Shown here: positions 34,780 to 44,847 of the stretch, in pieces
How positions within the stretch are numbered: the first letter of the stretch is position 1
How the letters are laid out: each line of letters starts with the position of its first letter
Assembly: GCF_902859915.1 (NCBI RefSeq)
Contig: NZ_CADIKK010000008.1
Coordinates: 62,001 to 126,000, forward strand
Reading direction: 5' to 3'
Source of the DNA: Paraburkholderia ultramafica
Lineage (GTDB): Bacteria; Pseudomonadota; Gammaproteobacteria; Burkholderiales; Burkholderiaceae
Length of the DNA stretch: 64,000 bases
Made by a program: the position numbers and the translations under genes
The notes under the pieces: generated by a model
Seen by the model: only the letters and a program-made list of their open reading frames with translations
Told to the model about the DNA's origin: nothing
The model's database searches: none

Positions 34780-37437
34780 TTAAGAGCCGGTTTTACGCGC
34801 CACCGTTTTCTTGGCGGGCGCTTTCTTGGCCGCTACGGTCTTGGTCGCGGGTGCCTTCTTCGCCGCTGCCTTCTTGGCCGCCGGCGCGGCCTTCACCGCC
34901 ACCGCCGTTTCTCCGTCATCCGACTCCGACTCCGGCGCTGCCTTGGCGGCCGATTTAGCGGCCGCGGTCTTCGCCGACGGCTCCTTCTTTTCGAATTCGA
35001 AGCCGATCTTGCCGTCGTTCTGCTTGACGAGGAAAGCCTTGAAGTTACGGCCCGTGCGCGACGACTTGAAGTTCGTCAGCAGGTCCGTGCGGCCTTCTTC
35101 GAGCAGCTTTGCCATCTGTTCGCGGGCAATTTCCTGCTGCAGGATCACCTTGCCCGAGCGGAAGTCGCAAGTCTTCGGGTTGGCGACCGAGTTCTCGCAG
35201 ACGTAGCTCATGCCGTGTTCGAACACGCGAGCCTTGCACTTCGGACACGCGCCCACCGGTTGCTGATCGGAGAAGTCAGGCGGTTCGCCGTCCTCACCGC
35301 CCGCATCCTGGCCGAAGTCGAATTCGAGCTTGTAGTTCTTGATCTCGTCGTCCAACGAGAGCTTCAGGATTGCCGAGAACGGTCGGCCCATCTTGCTGCG
35401 GAAACCCGACAGCGGTCCGATCGTCTTGTTCAGCAACAGCTCTTCGACTTCTGGAATTTCAAACTGGCGTCCGCCTGGAATCTTCGAAATCGAGAACTCG
35501 CATTTCGAGCAGGCGAAGCGCCGATAGTTTTCCTTCACCTGACCGCCGCAGTTCGGACACGACGTCTGCAACGTCGCGTAATCGCCGGGGATCGTGTCGG
35601 AATCGTATTCCTTCGCGCGCTTGACGATGGTCTGCGTCATGCGGGCAATTTCCTGCATGAACGCGTCGCGCGGCAGGTTGCCGCGTTCCATCTGCGAGAG
35701 CTTGTATTCCCACTCGCCGGTCAATTCCGGTGCGGTCAGTTCCTTCACGCCGAGGCCGCGTAGCAGCGTCATCAGCTGGAAAGCCTTGGCGGTCGGAATC
35801 AGATCGCGGCCTTCGCGGATCAGATACTTTTCGCCAAGCAGACCCTCGATGATGGCGGCGCGCGTGGCCGGCGTGCCCAGCCCCTTGGCCGCCATCGCTT
35901 CGCGCAACTCGTCGTCTTCGACGAGCTTGCCTGCGCCTTCCATTGCCGACAGCAAGGTCGCTTCGTTGTAGCGGGCGGGCGGCTTCGTCACCAGCTGCTG
36001 GGCGGCGATCTTGTCGGTCTTGACCTTCTCGTCCTTCTGTACCGGCACGAGGTTCGCGTCTTCGCCGCTGATTTCGCGGCCGTAGACCTGCAGCCAGCCC
36101 GGTTCGACCAGCACTTTGCCTTCGGTCTTGAAGTGATGGCCGACCACTTCCGTGATGCGCGTCGTCACCCGGTATTCGGCGGCCGGGAAGAACACCGACA
36201 AGAAGCGCTTCACGACGAGGTCGTAGAGCTTCTGCTCCGGCTCGGACAGATTCTTCGGCGCTTGCAGTGTCGGGATGATTGCAAAGTGGTCGCTGATCTT
36301 CGAGTTGTCGAAGATGCGCCTGTTCGGCTTCACCCAGCCCTTGTCGAGCACCTGCTTGGCGAACGGCAGATAGTTGTTGCTCTCCTTGAGCATGCCGAGC
36401 GTCTGCTTGACCGTCTCCATATAGTCTTCCGGCAGCGCGCGAGCGTCGGTCCGGGGATAGGTCAGCACCTTGTGCTTTTCATACAGCGCCTGGGCGAGGC
36501 CCAAGGTGTTCTTCGCCGAGAACCCGAAGCGGCCGTTGGCCTCGCGCTGCAAGCTGGTCAGGTCGAACAGTGCCGGCGACAGTTGCGTGGACGGCTTAGA
36601 TTCTTCGCTCACCGTGCCGATCTGGCCGCGGCAGGCGGCGACGATCGTTTCGGCCGCGGGCAGCGCCCACAGACGCGAATCGCGCTTTTCCGGGTCGAAC
36701 TCGTCGCGCTTGAATTTCGGATCGAACCAGCGGCCTTCGTAGAAACCGCCCGCGCAGACGAACTCCGCTTTCACTTCCCAGTAGTCGCGCGGCACGAAGC
36801 GGCGAATTTTCTCTTCACGCTCGACGACGATCGACAGCGTCGGCGTCTGTACCCGCCCGACCGTGGTCAGGAAGAAGCCGCCGCCTTTGCTGTTGAACGC
36901 GGTCATCGCCCGCGTGCCGTTGATGCCGACCAGCCAGTCCGCCTCCGAGCGGCAGCGCGCCGCATCGGCGAGCGGCTGCATCTCTTCGTCGCTGCGCAGA
37001 CGGGCGAAGCCGTCGCGGATCGCGCCGGCCGTCATCGATTGCAGCCACAGGCGCTGCACCGGCTGCCTGGCCTTTGCGTGCTGCGCGATCAGGCGGAAGA
37101 TCAGCTCGCCCTCGCGCCCCGCGTCGCATGCGTTGATCAGACGGTCGACATCCTTACGCTTGAGCAGCTTGGTCAGCACCTTCAGGCGCGACTCGCTCTT
37201 GGCGATCGGGTTCAGATCGAAATGCGGTGGAATGACGGGCAGATTGGCGAAGCTCCACTTGCCGCGTTTGACTTCATAGTCTTCGGGCGCGGCAATTTCC
37301 AGCAGATGGCCGACTGCCGAGGAAAGGACGTAGTCGTCGCTTTCGTAGTATTCGTCATGCTTGGTAAAGCCGCCCAAAGCGCGCGCGATATCGTTCGCGA
37401 CGGAAGGCTTTTCGGCGATGATCAGTGCTTTGGACAT
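34780..37437 (-). CDS. topB: DNA topoisomerase III (type IA)
   Basis: Relaxes and decatenates DNA through a 5'-phosphotyrosine link. 885 residues, longer than E. coli TopB (653). The Toprim domain has IIAEKPSVA and the metal-binding DAGREGEL at 105-112; the nucleophile is Tyr327 in VLTYPRTDAR. After the core come two C-terminal Cys clusters, CPNCGGQ...CSKCEF and CPKCKAR...C, that look like zinc ribbons. The last 80 residues are a Lys/Ala-rich basic tail (KKAPATKTVAAKK), a histone H1-like extension common in Burkholderia DNA-binding proteins. Confidence 0.95.
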   Translation of the reverse strand: MSKALIIAEKPSVANDIARALGGFTKHDEYYESDDYVLSSAVGHLLEIAAPEDYEVKRGKWSFANLPVIPPHFDLNPIAKSESRLKVLTKLLKRKDVDRLINACDAGREGELIFRLIAQHAKARQPVQRLWLQSMTAGAIRDGFARLRSDEEMQPLADAARCRSEADWLVGINGTRAMTAFNSKGGGFFLTTVGRVQTPTLSIVVEREEKIRRFVPRDYWEVKAEFVCAGGFYEGRWFDPKFKRDEFDPEKRDSRLWALPAAETIVAACRGQIGTVSEESKPSTQLSPALFDLTSLQREANGRFGFSAKNTLGLAQALYEKHKVLTYPRTDARALPEDYMETVKQTLGMLKESNNYLPFAKQVLDKGWVKPNRRIFDNSKISDHFAIIPTLQAPKNLSEPEQKLYDLVVKRFLSVFFPAAEYRVTTRITEVVGHHFKTEGKVLVEPGWLQVYGREISGEDANLVPVQKDEKVKTDKIAAQQLVTKPPARYNEATLLSAMEGAGKLVEDDELREAMAAKGLGTPATRAAIIEGLLGEKYLIREGRDLIPTAKAFQLMTLLRGLGVKELTAPELTGEWEYKLSQMERGNLPRDAFMQEIARMTQTIVKRAKEYDSDTIPGDYATLQTSCPNCGGQVKENYRRFACSKCEFSISKIPGGRQFEIPEVEELLLNKTIGPLSGFRSKMGRPFSAILKLSLDDEIKNYKLEFDFGQDAGGEDGEPPDFSDQQPVGACPKCKARVFEHGMSYVCENSVANPKTCDFRSGKVILQQEIAREQMAKLLEEGRTDLLTNFKSSRTGRNFKAFLVKQNDGKIGFEFEKKEPSAKTAAAKSAAKAAPESESDDGETAVAVKAAPAAKKAAAKKAPATKTVAAKKAPAKKTVARKTGS

Positions 37438-37690
37438 GACTCGATGTGAGGTTGGTAGATCCGGGTTGATGGCCTTGAGTGCGCCAAATTAGCGCGCGAC
37501 CCTCGTTTGCGACCTTTGCGACCCATTAACGACCGCTTTATAGCACACGGCGCGAAAGCGGCGTGTCAAGTGCCATAAAAGCGCGCCATCATAATTGCGC
37601 GCTCAGCCATTGGGCAAGCTGCGGCAAACACGCTGTGTACCGCTTCCAACACACCCTTGCGGCAAGGCTCGAGCGCTGGCGGGGCCGCGT

Positions 37691-38068
37691 TCAGGCGACC
37701 GTCAGCGCGGGCCGCAGCTTGGGCGCGCCGGTGATGCCGGGCACGGCAGTCAGGTCCGACAACATCCGCTCCACAATCGACGCCTGTGGCAAAACGGTAC
37801 CGAAAAAGCGTGTCGTGACCGAGTCTTCGATCAGGATGGTCGGGAAATTCTCGACATCCAGATCATCGAAGCGGTCCGCATGGGTTTCGATGTCGATCCA
37901 TGCGAAACAGATTTCCGGGTGCCGGTCGGCCAGCTTGTCGAAAGCGTCCCGATAGTCACGACAGGTGCCGCACCACTCGGCGCACAGGCAGGCAACGAAC
38001 AGCGTGTCGGGTTCGTTGACGCGCTCGGCGATCCGGTCTTGGTCGGTGTCGAGATTCAGCGCGGGCAT
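37691..38068 (-). CDS. Thioredoxin-fold protein
   Basis: Thioredoxin-like protein of 125 residues. The active site is EWCGTCRDYRD (CGTC near 32-35, where thioredoxin has CGPC), and the cis-Pro is in VENFPTILIED near 75. No signal peptide, so a cytoplasmic oxidoreductase. The N-terminal 15 residues are acidic and not conserved in type. It lies between dprA and topB, all on the minus strand, with gaps of 70 and 253 bp. Confidence 0.9.
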   Translation of the reverse strand: MPALNLDTDQDRIAERVNEPDTLFVACLCAEWCGTCRDYRDAFDKLADRHPEICFAWIDIETHADRFDDLDVENFPTILIEDSVTTRFFGTVLPQASIVERMLSDLTAVPGITGAPKLRPALTVA

Positions 38069-38138
38069 GTGGTGGTTTCCTTGCGTACTTTGTCAGGGGC
38101 TTTGGCGCGAATGTAGCATGGCCGATCCTGAAGGGTGG

Positions 38139-39590
38139 TCAACCTCGATCAACGCGGGGTCGGCTGTGGTTGGCCCGCATGAAGCGGCCGCCGGGCAGCA
38201 CCGTTACCTGGCCGGCGAGTTCCAGCTGCAGCAGGGTGGTTTGCAAGGCTGCGTCCTCCATCTCGGTGCGGGTGGCCAGGATTTCAAGCGTGGTGGGCGA
38301 GTGGCCGAGGGCTGCGAGGAGTCGCCGCGCTTCGGAATTGACAGGATTGGAGGGCGGCGCGGATGGTTTTGTTGCTGCAAAGCCGGCTGTGGCCGTTGCT
38401 GTTGCCTGCGTCGTTGCCACGGGCGATACCAATGAAGTCCCGGCTGCTGCTATTTGCACCGCGACTGAGTCAGGGGAAGCCGCTGAGCATGTCTGCGCTG
38501 CTGCCGAGTCCGCTGAAACCGCTCCAAACGAGTACGCAGTTACCACCTCTGACGGATCCGCACCGGTGGATCGGGCCGCTGCCAATTCTGACCGAACCGT
38601 TGCCGAAGTTCCGACCCCCGGCGCATTCCCCGAATCGGCGCCCTCCCATGGAACTGTCTGCTTTGAGGCCAGGGCAGCACGGACTGCCGGCCGCCTTGCA
38701 AAGCCCAGCTCCTCCAGCACTTCATCGGGCGTCTCCACCAGCTTTGCGCCTTGCTTGATGATCCGATGACACCCGCGCGACAACGGCGCGTGAATCGAAC
38801 CAGGCAACGCGAAAATATCACGTCCCATCTCATTGGCGAGCCGCGCCGTGATCAGCGAGCCGGAGCGCATCGCCGCTTCGACGATCAGCACGCCGCTGAC
38901 CAGCCCTGCGATCAAACGATTACGCTGCGGAAAATTGGCGGCGCGCGCGGGCGTGCCGAGCGGCCATTCCGAGAGAATGGCGCCCTGCACGGCAATCTGC
39001 CGCGCCAAAGCGTGATGCGCGGCCGGGTACACGAGATCCGCGCCGGTGCCGATCACGGCAACCGTGCCGCCGATGCCTTCCAGGCCACCCCGATGCGCGG
39101 CACCGTCGATGCCGTGCGCCAGCCCCGACACGATGGTGACACCCGCCGCCGACAGTTCGCGCGCGAAACGCTCAGCGTCCTCGACGCCTTGCGGCGTCGC
39201 GCTGCGGCTACCGACCAGCGCGACCGCTCGCGTATGCAGCAGATCGAGTCGACCCTTTATATATAGCAGCGGCGGCGGATCGGGCATGGTCAGCAGCGCC
39301 GGCGGGTACGCGGGGTCGTCGAGCGTCACCACCTGATTGCCGGGCAGTTCGCGCCACGCGATCACCGCGTCCAGTTGGGCGTCGAAGTCGGGACCTGTCG
39401 GCGCCAGCGCGGCGCGCGCCGCGGCTTCACCGGCGACTCCGGCAAGCACTTCTGGCGCTTGACTGAAAATCGCTTCCGGCAGTCCAAAAGCGCTCAGCAT
39501 CAAGCGCAGCGCCGCGGGTTTCAGCCCCGGTGCGAGCGACAGCCGCAGCCACGCGGCGAGTTCAATATCGGTTGCGGGCAAGGTGTGCAT
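38139..39590 (-). CDS. dprA: DNA-processing protein DprA
   Basis: Loads RecA on incoming single-stranded DNA during natural transformation. 483 residues from [10 protein letters not shown] (39590, GGAG upstream). The Rossmann-fold domain has [12 protein letters not shown] near 124-135, [17 protein letters not shown] and [20 protein letters not shown] near 220-238, the DprA/Smf signatures. The C-terminal winged helix is at about 425-475 ([20 protein letters not shown]). Between them lies an Ala/Ser/Thr-rich linker of about 90 residues, longer than in most homologues. No other competence gene is in the window. Confidence 0.95.
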   Translation of the reverse strand: MHTLPATDIELAAWLRLSLAPGLKPAALRLMLSAFGLPEAIFSQAPEVLAGVAGEAAARAALAPTGPDFDAQLDAVIAWRELPGNQVVTLDDPAYPPALLTMPDPPPLLYIKGRLDLLHTRAVALVGSRSATPQGVEDAERFARELSAAGVTIVSGLAHGIDGAAHRGGLEGIGGTVAVIGTGADLVYPAAHHALARQIAVQGAILSEWPLGTPARAANFPQRNRLIAGLVSGVLIVEAAMRSGSLITARLANEMGRDIFALPGSIHAPLSRGCHRIIKQGAKLVETPDEVLEELGFARRPAVRAALASKQTVPWEGADSGNAPGVGTSATVRSELAAARSTGADPSEVVTAYSFGAVSADSAAAQTCSAASPDSVAVQIAAAGTSLVSPVATTQATATATAGFAATKPSAPPSNPVNSEARRLLAALGHSPTTLEILATRTEMEDAALQTTLLQLELAGQVTVLPGGRFMRANHSRPRVDRG

Positions 39591-39833
39591 TGCGAGTCGC
39601 TCCTCTTGCAGGGCCAGCGGGCAGGCGGGCGCCATGCTAAAATTTTCATCATCCGAAATAACCACAGCGCCGCGCCCACCCGCGCGGGCTCGTCGTTTAG
39701 CGCATATGGCGCGTTGAATCGAACCGGTTCGACACCATCAATCCTCGGCGCAATGCGACTTGCTCACAACCTGGCCGAACGGCCAACGCGAACCTTCCAA
39801 CGGTCAGCGGCGCCTAAAATCACACTCAAGATC

Positions 39834-40337
39834 ATGGCTTTACTGAACATCCTCAATTACCCGGACAAGCGTCTGCACAAGATTGCGAAGCCGGTCGAAA
39901 CGGTCAACGACCGTATCCGCCGTCTCGTCGCGGACATGGCCGAGACCATGTACGCGGCGCCCGGCGTGGGCCTCGCCGCAACCCAGGTGGACGTGCACGA
40001 GCGCGTGGTCGTGATCGACGTGTCGGACACGCACGACCAGTTGCTCGCGTTCATCAATCCGGAAATCATCTGGTCGAGCGACGAGCGCAAGCTGTCGGAA
40101 GAGGGCTGCCTCTCGGTGCCGGGCATTTACGACAACGTCGAGCGCGCCGAGAAAGTGCGCGTGCGGGCGTTGAACGAGAAGGGCGAGACCTTCGAGATGG
40201 ACTGTGAAGGGCTCCTCGCGGTGTGCATCCAGCACGAAATGGATCACCTGATGGGCCGTGTGTTTGTCGAGTACCTGTCGTCGCTGAAGCAGACGCGTAT
40301 CAAGAGCAAGATGAAGAAGCTCGCCCACGCGATGTAA
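39834..40337 (+). CDS. def: Peptide deformylase
   Basis: Removes the N-formyl group from nascent proteins. 167 residues, the normal length. All three motifs are present: GVGLAATQ (44-51), EGCLS (90-94, metal-ligand Cys92) and QHEMDHL (133-139, His134 and His138 ligands, Glu135 catalytic). It is divergent from dprA and starts 31 bp before fmt, with which it forms the classic def-fmt operon. Confidence 0.98.
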   Translation: MALLNILNYPDKRLHKIAKPVETVNDRIRRLVADMAETMYAAPGVGLAATQVDVHERVVVIDVSDTHDQLLAFINPEIIWSSDERKLSEEGCLSVPGIYDNVERAEKVRVRALNEKGETFEMDCEGLLAVCIQHEMDHLMGRVFVEYLSSLKQTRIKSKMKKLAHAM

Positions 40338-40368
40338 TGCGCGTCCACCTCGCCTACTGCCCCCGTTC

Positions 40369-41355
40369 ATGAGTCATTCGTTGCGCGTCATCTTTGCCGG
40401 TACGCCGGAGTTCGCCGCGGCCGCGCTGGCTGCGATTCACAGTGCCGGCTTTCCGGTGCCGCTCGTGCTGACTCAGCCGGACCGGCCCGCCGGGCGCGGT
40501 ATGAAATTGCAGGCGAGCCCGGTCAAGCGCTACGCGCAAGAGCATGGGCTGGCGGTCGCGCAGCCGCCTTCGCTGCGCCGCGCCGGCAAATATCCGGCGG
40601 AAGCCGCAGCCGCGATCGATCAACTGCGCGCCACGCCGCACGACGTCATGGTGGTCGCCGCCTACGGCCTGATCCTGCCGCAGGAAGTGCTCGACATTCC
40701 GCCGCTCGGCTGCATCAACATCCATGCGTCGTTGTTGCCGCGCTGGCGCGGCGCGGCGCCGATCCATCGCGCGATCGAAGCGGGTGACGCGCAAACCGGC
40801 ATCACGCTGATGCAAATGGACGTCGGCCTCGACACCGGCGCCATGATCTCCGAAGTGCGCACGCCGATTTCCGCCGACGACACCACGGCCACGTTGCACG
40901 ACCGTCTCGCGCAAGACGGCGCGCAGCTGATTGTCGATGCGCTGCTCGAACTCGAGCGCAGCGGCAAGCTGGCATCGACCCCGCAACCGGCGGACGGCGT
41001 GACTTACGCGGAAAAGATCGGCAAGCATGAAGCCGCGCTCGACTGGCGCCGTCCGGCCGCGGTCCTCGCGCGCCAGGTGCGCGCGTTCGACCCGTTCCCC
41101 GGCGGCGTGGGCACTCTGGAAGACGGCAGCTCGGTCAAGATCTGGGCCGCGGCTCCTGCCGAGGCTCGAAGCAACAGCGCGCCCGGCACGATTACCGAAG
41201 TCTCTGCCGACGGCGTGATCGTGGCTTGTGGCGAAGCCGCGTTGCGTCTGACGCAATTGCAGAAACCCGGTGGCAAGCGCCTGCCGGTGCGCGAATTCCT
41301 GGCCGGCTCGGCGCTGGCTGCGGGACAGCGTTTTCAACTTCCCGAAGCAAAGTAA
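40369..41355 (+). CDS. fmt: Methionyl-tRNA formyltransferase
   Basis: Formylates initiator Met-tRNA with 10-formyltetrahydrofolate. 328 residues. FAGTPEFAA starts the N-terminal Rossmann domain; [20 protein letters not shown] near 118-137 contains the formyl-transfer Asn, His and the SLLP motif; the catalytic Asp lies in [12 protein letters not shown]. The C-terminal OB-like domain follows from about 210. Second gene of the def-fmt pair. A perfect inverted repeat follows the stop. Confidence 0.97.
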   Translation: MSHSLRVIFAGTPEFAAAALAAIHSAGFPVPLVLTQPDRPAGRGMKLQASPVKRYAQEHGLAVAQPPSLRRAGKYPAEAAAAIDQLRATPHDVMVVAAYGLILPQEVLDIPPLGCINIHASLLPRWRGAAPIHRAIEAGDAQTGITLMQMDVGLDTGAMISEVRTPISADDTTATLHDRLAQDGAQLIVDALLELERSGKLASTPQPADGVTYAEKIGKHEAALDWRRPAAVLARQVRAFDPFPGGVGTLEDGSSVKIWAAAPAEARSNSAPGTITEVSADGVIVACGEAALRLTQLQKPGGKRLPVREFLAGSALAAGQRFQLPEAK

Positions 41356-41367
41356 CAGCCTGCGCAT

Positions 41368-41403
41368 GTCTTGAACATCGGCCGTTCGGCCGATGTTCAA
41401 GAC
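41368..41403. repeat. Perfect 16-bp inverted repeat after fmt
   Basis: GTCTTGAACATCGGCC, a 4-nt loop GTTC, and GGCCGATGTTCAAGAC. It begins 13 bp after the fmt stop. There is no T-run on either side, so it is an atypical terminator or an mRNA 3'-end stabilising hairpin. Confidence 0.85.
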
Positions 41404-41467
41404 CCCCGCCGCGACCCTGCCGCGCGTTAGAATCCTCCATGCAACCGCCCAAGTTTCGAGGATTTCA

Positions 41468-42109
41468 ATGTTCGGCATTACCCATTTCGAGTTTTTCGTC
41501 GTCGCGGTCTTTCTTCTGAACGTGACGCCCGGCCCGGATACGGCTTATATCGTCGGGCGCAGCGTCGCTCAGGGCCGTGGCGCGGGTCTGATGTCCGCTC
41601 TCGGTATCTCCGCGGGTTGCTGCGTCCATTCGCTTGCCTGCGCGTTTGGTTTGACCGCGCTGCTCGCCGCGTCGGCCACGGCGTTCACCGTCATCAAATT
41701 CGCCGGCGCTATTTATCTGATCTATCTTGGCGTGCGCCTGATTTTCGCCAAACCCTCAGCTGACGCGGCGGTGGGCGAAGCGCGCGCGGCCGGCGCGCCC
41801 AAGTCGCTGAAGCAGCTTTTCCTGCAAGGCTTCTGGACCAATGTGCTGAACCCCAAGGTGGTGCTCTTTTTCGTGTCGTTTTTCCCGCAGTTCGTGACGA
41901 CCGGCAGCAATCACAAAACGTTCGCGTTCCTCACGCTCGGCGCGGTGTTCGTGCTGATGAGCATGGTCTGGAACAGTTTTGTCGCGTGGATCGCGGGCAG
42001 CGTGACGCAGCGTTTTTCGGGCAAGCCATCGGTGAAGAAATGGCTGGATCGCGGCGTCGGCAGCGCGTTTGTCGGCCTGGGTATCAAGCTCGCCACCGCG
42101 TCGCGCTGA
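41468..42109 (+). CDS. LysE/RhtB-family amino acid exporter
   Basis: Inner-membrane exporter of 213 residues with GAGG 8 bp before ATG. The N-terminal signature NVTPGPDTAYIVGRSVAQGR (19-38) is diagnostic. Six hydrophobic segments are visible, with the conserved GFWTNVLNPKVVLFFVSFFP near 118-137. Likely substrates are homoserine, threonine, leucine or related amino acids, not decided by sequence. It stands alone between fmt and htpX. Confidence 0.93.
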   Translation: MFGITHFEFFVVAVFLLNVTPGPDTAYIVGRSVAQGRGAGLMSALGISAGCCVHSLACAFGLTALLAASATAFTVIKFAGAIYLIYLGVRLIFAKPSADAAVGEARAAGAPKSLKQLFLQGFWTNVLNPKVVLFFVSFFPQFVTTGSNHKTFAFLTLGAVFVLMSMVWNSFVAWIAGSVTQRFSGKPSVKKWLDRGVGSAFVGLGIKLATASR

Positions 42110-42134
42110 TTGAATTTTCCTCACCTGCCCATAT
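42110..42134 (+). promoter_or_regulatory. Sigma-32 (heat-shock) type promoter of htpX
   Basis: TTGAA at 42110-42114 and CCCATAT at 42128-42134 are 13 bp apart, close to the sigma-32 consensus (CTTGAA, 13-15 bp, CCCCATNT). It ends about 80 bp before the htpX start and directly follows the LysE stop. htpX is a known heat-shock gene, which supports the call. Confidence 0.55.
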
Positions 42135-42214
42135 CTAACATTTCACTTACAATCAGGCGCCGCGATCACGCGGCGCAGATATGAAGCCCGCGCTTAGGGC
42201 AAGGAGTTGCAGAT

Positions 42215-43072
42215 ATGTTCAATTGGGTCAAAACCGCGATGTTGATGGCCGCGTTCACGGCCCTTTTCATCGTGATCGGCGGGATGGTCGGCGGGCAGCG
42301 AGGCATGATGATCGCGCTCGTGATCGCCCTCGGGATGAATTTCTTCTCGTACTGGTTTTCGGACAAGATGGTTCTGCGCATGTACAACGCGCAGGAAGTC
42401 GACGAAAACAGCGCACCGCAGTTTTACCGCATGGTGCGTGAGCTCGCCACGCGCGCGAACCTGCCGATGCCGCGCGTCTACCTGATCAACGAAGATGCGC
42501 CGAACGCGTTCGCCACCGGCCGCAATCCGGAGCATGCGGCGGTGGCCGCGACCACCGGCATCCTGCGCGTGCTGTCCGAGCGCGAAATGCGCGGGGTGAT
42601 GGCGCACGAACTCGCGCACGTGAAGCACCGCGACATTCTGATCTCGACCATTTCGGCAACCATGGCCGGCGCCATTTCCGCGCTGGCGAACTTCGCGATG
42701 TTCTTTGGCGGCCGCGACGAAAGCGGTCGTCGCGCGAACCCGATCGCCAGCATTGCAGTCGCGCTGCTGGCGCCGATCGCGGGTGCGCTGATTCAGATGG
42801 CGATTTCGCGCGCACGTGAATTCGAAGCCGATCGTGGCGGTGCGCAGATTTCCGGCGACCCGCAAGCGCTCGCGTCGGCGCTCGACAAGATCCATCGTTA
42901 CGCTAGCGGTATTCCGTTTCCTGTGGCTGAGCAGCATCCGGCTACGGCGCAAATGATGATCATGAATCCGTTGTCGGGTGGCGGCATGGCGAATCTGTTC
43001 TCGACACACCCGGCGACTGAAGAACGTATCGCGCGGTTGATGGAAATGGCGCGCACGGGGCGCTTCGAATAA
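42215..43072 (+). CDS. htpX: Membrane zinc metalloprotease HtpX
   Basis: M48 protease of the inner membrane that helps clear misfolded membrane proteins. 285 residues, AAGGAG upstream of ATG. Two N-terminal helices (about 4-22 and 30-48) precede the catalytic domain with [10 protein letters not shown] at 131-140 (HExxH, His131 and His135) and the third ligand Glu in REFEADRGG near 205; two more hydrophobic segments lie between (about 143-165 and 175-195). Single-gene unit with its own promoter and terminator. Confidence 0.97.
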   Translation: MFNWVKTAMLMAAFTALFIVIGGMVGGQRGMMIALVIALGMNFFSYWFSDKMVLRMYNAQEVDENSAPQFYRMVRELATRANLPMPRVYLINEDAPNAFATGRNPEHAAVAATTGILRVLSEREMRGVMAHELAHVKHRDILISTISATMAGAISALANFAMFFGGRDESGRRANPIASIAVALLAPIAGALIQMAISRAREFEADRGGAQISGDPQALASALDKIHRYASGIPFPVAEQHPATAQMMIMNPLSGGGMANLFSTHPATEERIARLMEMARTGRFE

Positions 43073-43092
43073 CCCTGGGTGAAGTGATGCAA

Positions 43093-43117
43093 GGCGGGTC
43101 TGCGGACCCGCCTTTTT
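43093..43117 (+). terminator. Terminator after htpX
   Basis: GGCGGGTC-TGCG-GACCCGCC followed by TTTTT, 20 bp after the stop. Confidence 0.92.
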
Positions 43118-43407
43118 AATTTCAGGCGCGCCGAGAACTGCATACGAGCCGCAGTGCCGCCGGGACGATTTCGCCAAGACGCTCTGGCGCGTCGACTGGC
43201 CAGGCCGCGCCACCTCTTAGCGCCTGTCGCCGCAGACCTGCGCCGCATCGCTGTCGTCCCCGTTGTTGGCCTCGGCCGCTTACTCGCTCCTGATTTGCCG
43301 CGACTGCGCCACCGCCTGTCATCCAGCCGCGGCGGCTCCGGCCCGGCGCCACGCTACAATGTGCCGATTGCGTCGCGCGCACCGCGCGGCCCGCCTTTGC
43401 CTTTTTC

Positions 43408-44847
43408 ATGACATCAAAGCCTTCTTCGCGTTCTGCTTCCTCGTCGGCACGTCCGCGCGAATCCCGTTTGTCGATACTGCATCTCGCGCCCGAATCGCTG
43501 GGTTTTGCGCTTGACTGTGCTGGCCAGGCCGTCGGCGCCGTGCGTCTCGGCGCGGCCCTGCCGGCCGCGCTGCAATCTGTTTTCGTGTCCGCGCCCGAGG
43601 GCAGCGCCGCCGCCGCGCGCGGCGCGGTGCAGGACATCGCGTACCGCACGATGCGGCGTCTCGCGACCGCCGAGTGGCTGATTGCGAAGCTGGTGAAGAA
43701 AGCGCCGCCGCCGCACGTCGGTCATGTGCTTGCCTGCGCGCTCGCGCTGCTGATCGATGACGAAGCGAGCGCCGCCTACGCGCCGTTCACGGTGGTCGAT
43801 CAGGCGGTGAGCGCAATCGGTGCGCGTCGCGAATTCGCGTTCGCCAAGGGGCTCGTGAACGCGGTGCTACGCAATTTCCTGCGCGAGCGCGAGACGCTCC
43901 TGAGCGTCGCGCAAGCCGACGAAGTCGCGCGCTGGAACTACCCGGCATGGTGGATCGATGCGGTCAAACGCGCGTGGCCTGACGCGTGGCAAGCGGTGCT
44001 CGGGTCCGGCAACACGCAAGGTCCGCTCACGTTGCGCGTGAACGCCCGTCGCTCGACGGTCGACGCCTACCTGCAAGTGCTGCAAAACCATCACATTCCC
44101 GCGAGCAAGGCCGGCATCTACGCCGTCAGGCTCGACACGCCGATGCCGGTGGACCGCATTCCCGGTTTCAACGACGGCGTCGTCTCGGTGCAGGACGCCG
44201 GCGCGCAACTCGCCGCGCAACTGCTCGGCGTGCGTGACGGCATGCGCGTGCTCGACGCGTGCGCGGCGCCCGGCGGCAAGACCGGCCATCTACTCGAACT
44301 CGCCAATCTGCAACTTGTGGCCCTCGAAAGCGATGCGTCGCGCGCGCGCCGCATCGGCGAAAACTTGCAGCGGCTCAAGCTCGAAGCGGAAGTGCGCATC
44401 GGCGATGCGGGCGCGCCGGCGAAATGGCACGACGACATCGACCAGCCGTTCGACCGCATCCTCGCCGACGTGCCGTGCTCGGCGTCGGGCATCGTGCGTC
44501 GTCATCCGGACATTCGCTGGCTGCGTCGCGCGTCCGACATTGCCGCGCTGGTCGCCGAACAGCGCCGCATCCTCGACGCGCTTTGGCCGCTCGTAAAACC
44601 GGGCGGCGAGCTGCTCTACGTTACGTGTTCGATCTTTCCCGAGGAAGGCGAGTTGCAGGCGCAGTGGTTTGGAAACAAGTATCCGGATGCGGTACGATTG
44701 GACGCGCCGGGGCAACTTTTACCCTCAGTCGCTCGCGCGCCCGCCGACACATCGGCCGGTTCCGATGCCGGACAACCCGCTGAAGACAGCGCCGGCGCGA
44801 ACACAGACCACGACGGATTTTTCTACGCGCGCTTTCAGAAACGGTGA
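43408..44847 (+). CDS. rsmB: 16S rRNA (cytosine(967)-C(5))-methyltransferase RsmB
   Basis: Methylates C967 of 16S rRNA with SAM. 479 residues. The N-terminal NusB-like RNA-binding domain spans about 35-170 (ALALLIDDEASAAYAPFTVV, KGLVNAVLRNFLRE). The Rossmann domain has LDACAAPGGKTGHLLEL near 288-304, the PCSASG motif and the nucleophile Cys in VTCSIFPEEGE. A ragged Ser-rich N-terminus leaves the start uncertain by about 20 codons. Its TGA overlaps the GTG of the next gene (GTGA), so the downstream genes are probably translationally coupled to it. Confidence 0.96.
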   Translation: MTSKPSSRSASSSARPRESRLSILHLAPESLGFALDCAGQAVGAVRLGAALPAALQSVFVSAPEGSAAAARGAVQDIAYRTMRRLATAEWLIAKLVKKAPPPHVGHVLACALALLIDDEASAAYAPFTVVDQAVSAIGARREFAFAKGLVNAVLRNFLRERETLLSVAQADEVARWNYPAWWIDAVKRAWPDAWQAVLGSGNTQGPLTLRVNARRSTVDAYLQVLQNHHIPASKAGIYAVRLDTPMPVDRIPGFNDGVVSVQDAGAQLAAQLLGVRDGMRVLDACAAPGGKTGHLLELANLQLVALESDASRARRIGENLQRLKLEAEVRIGDAGAPAKWHDDIDQPFDRILADVPCSASGIVRRHPDIRWLRRASDIAALVAEQRRILDALWPLVKPGGELLYVTCSIFPEEGELQAQWFGNKYPDAVRLDAPGQLLPSVARAPADTSAGSDAGQPAEDSAGANTDHDGFFYARFQKR

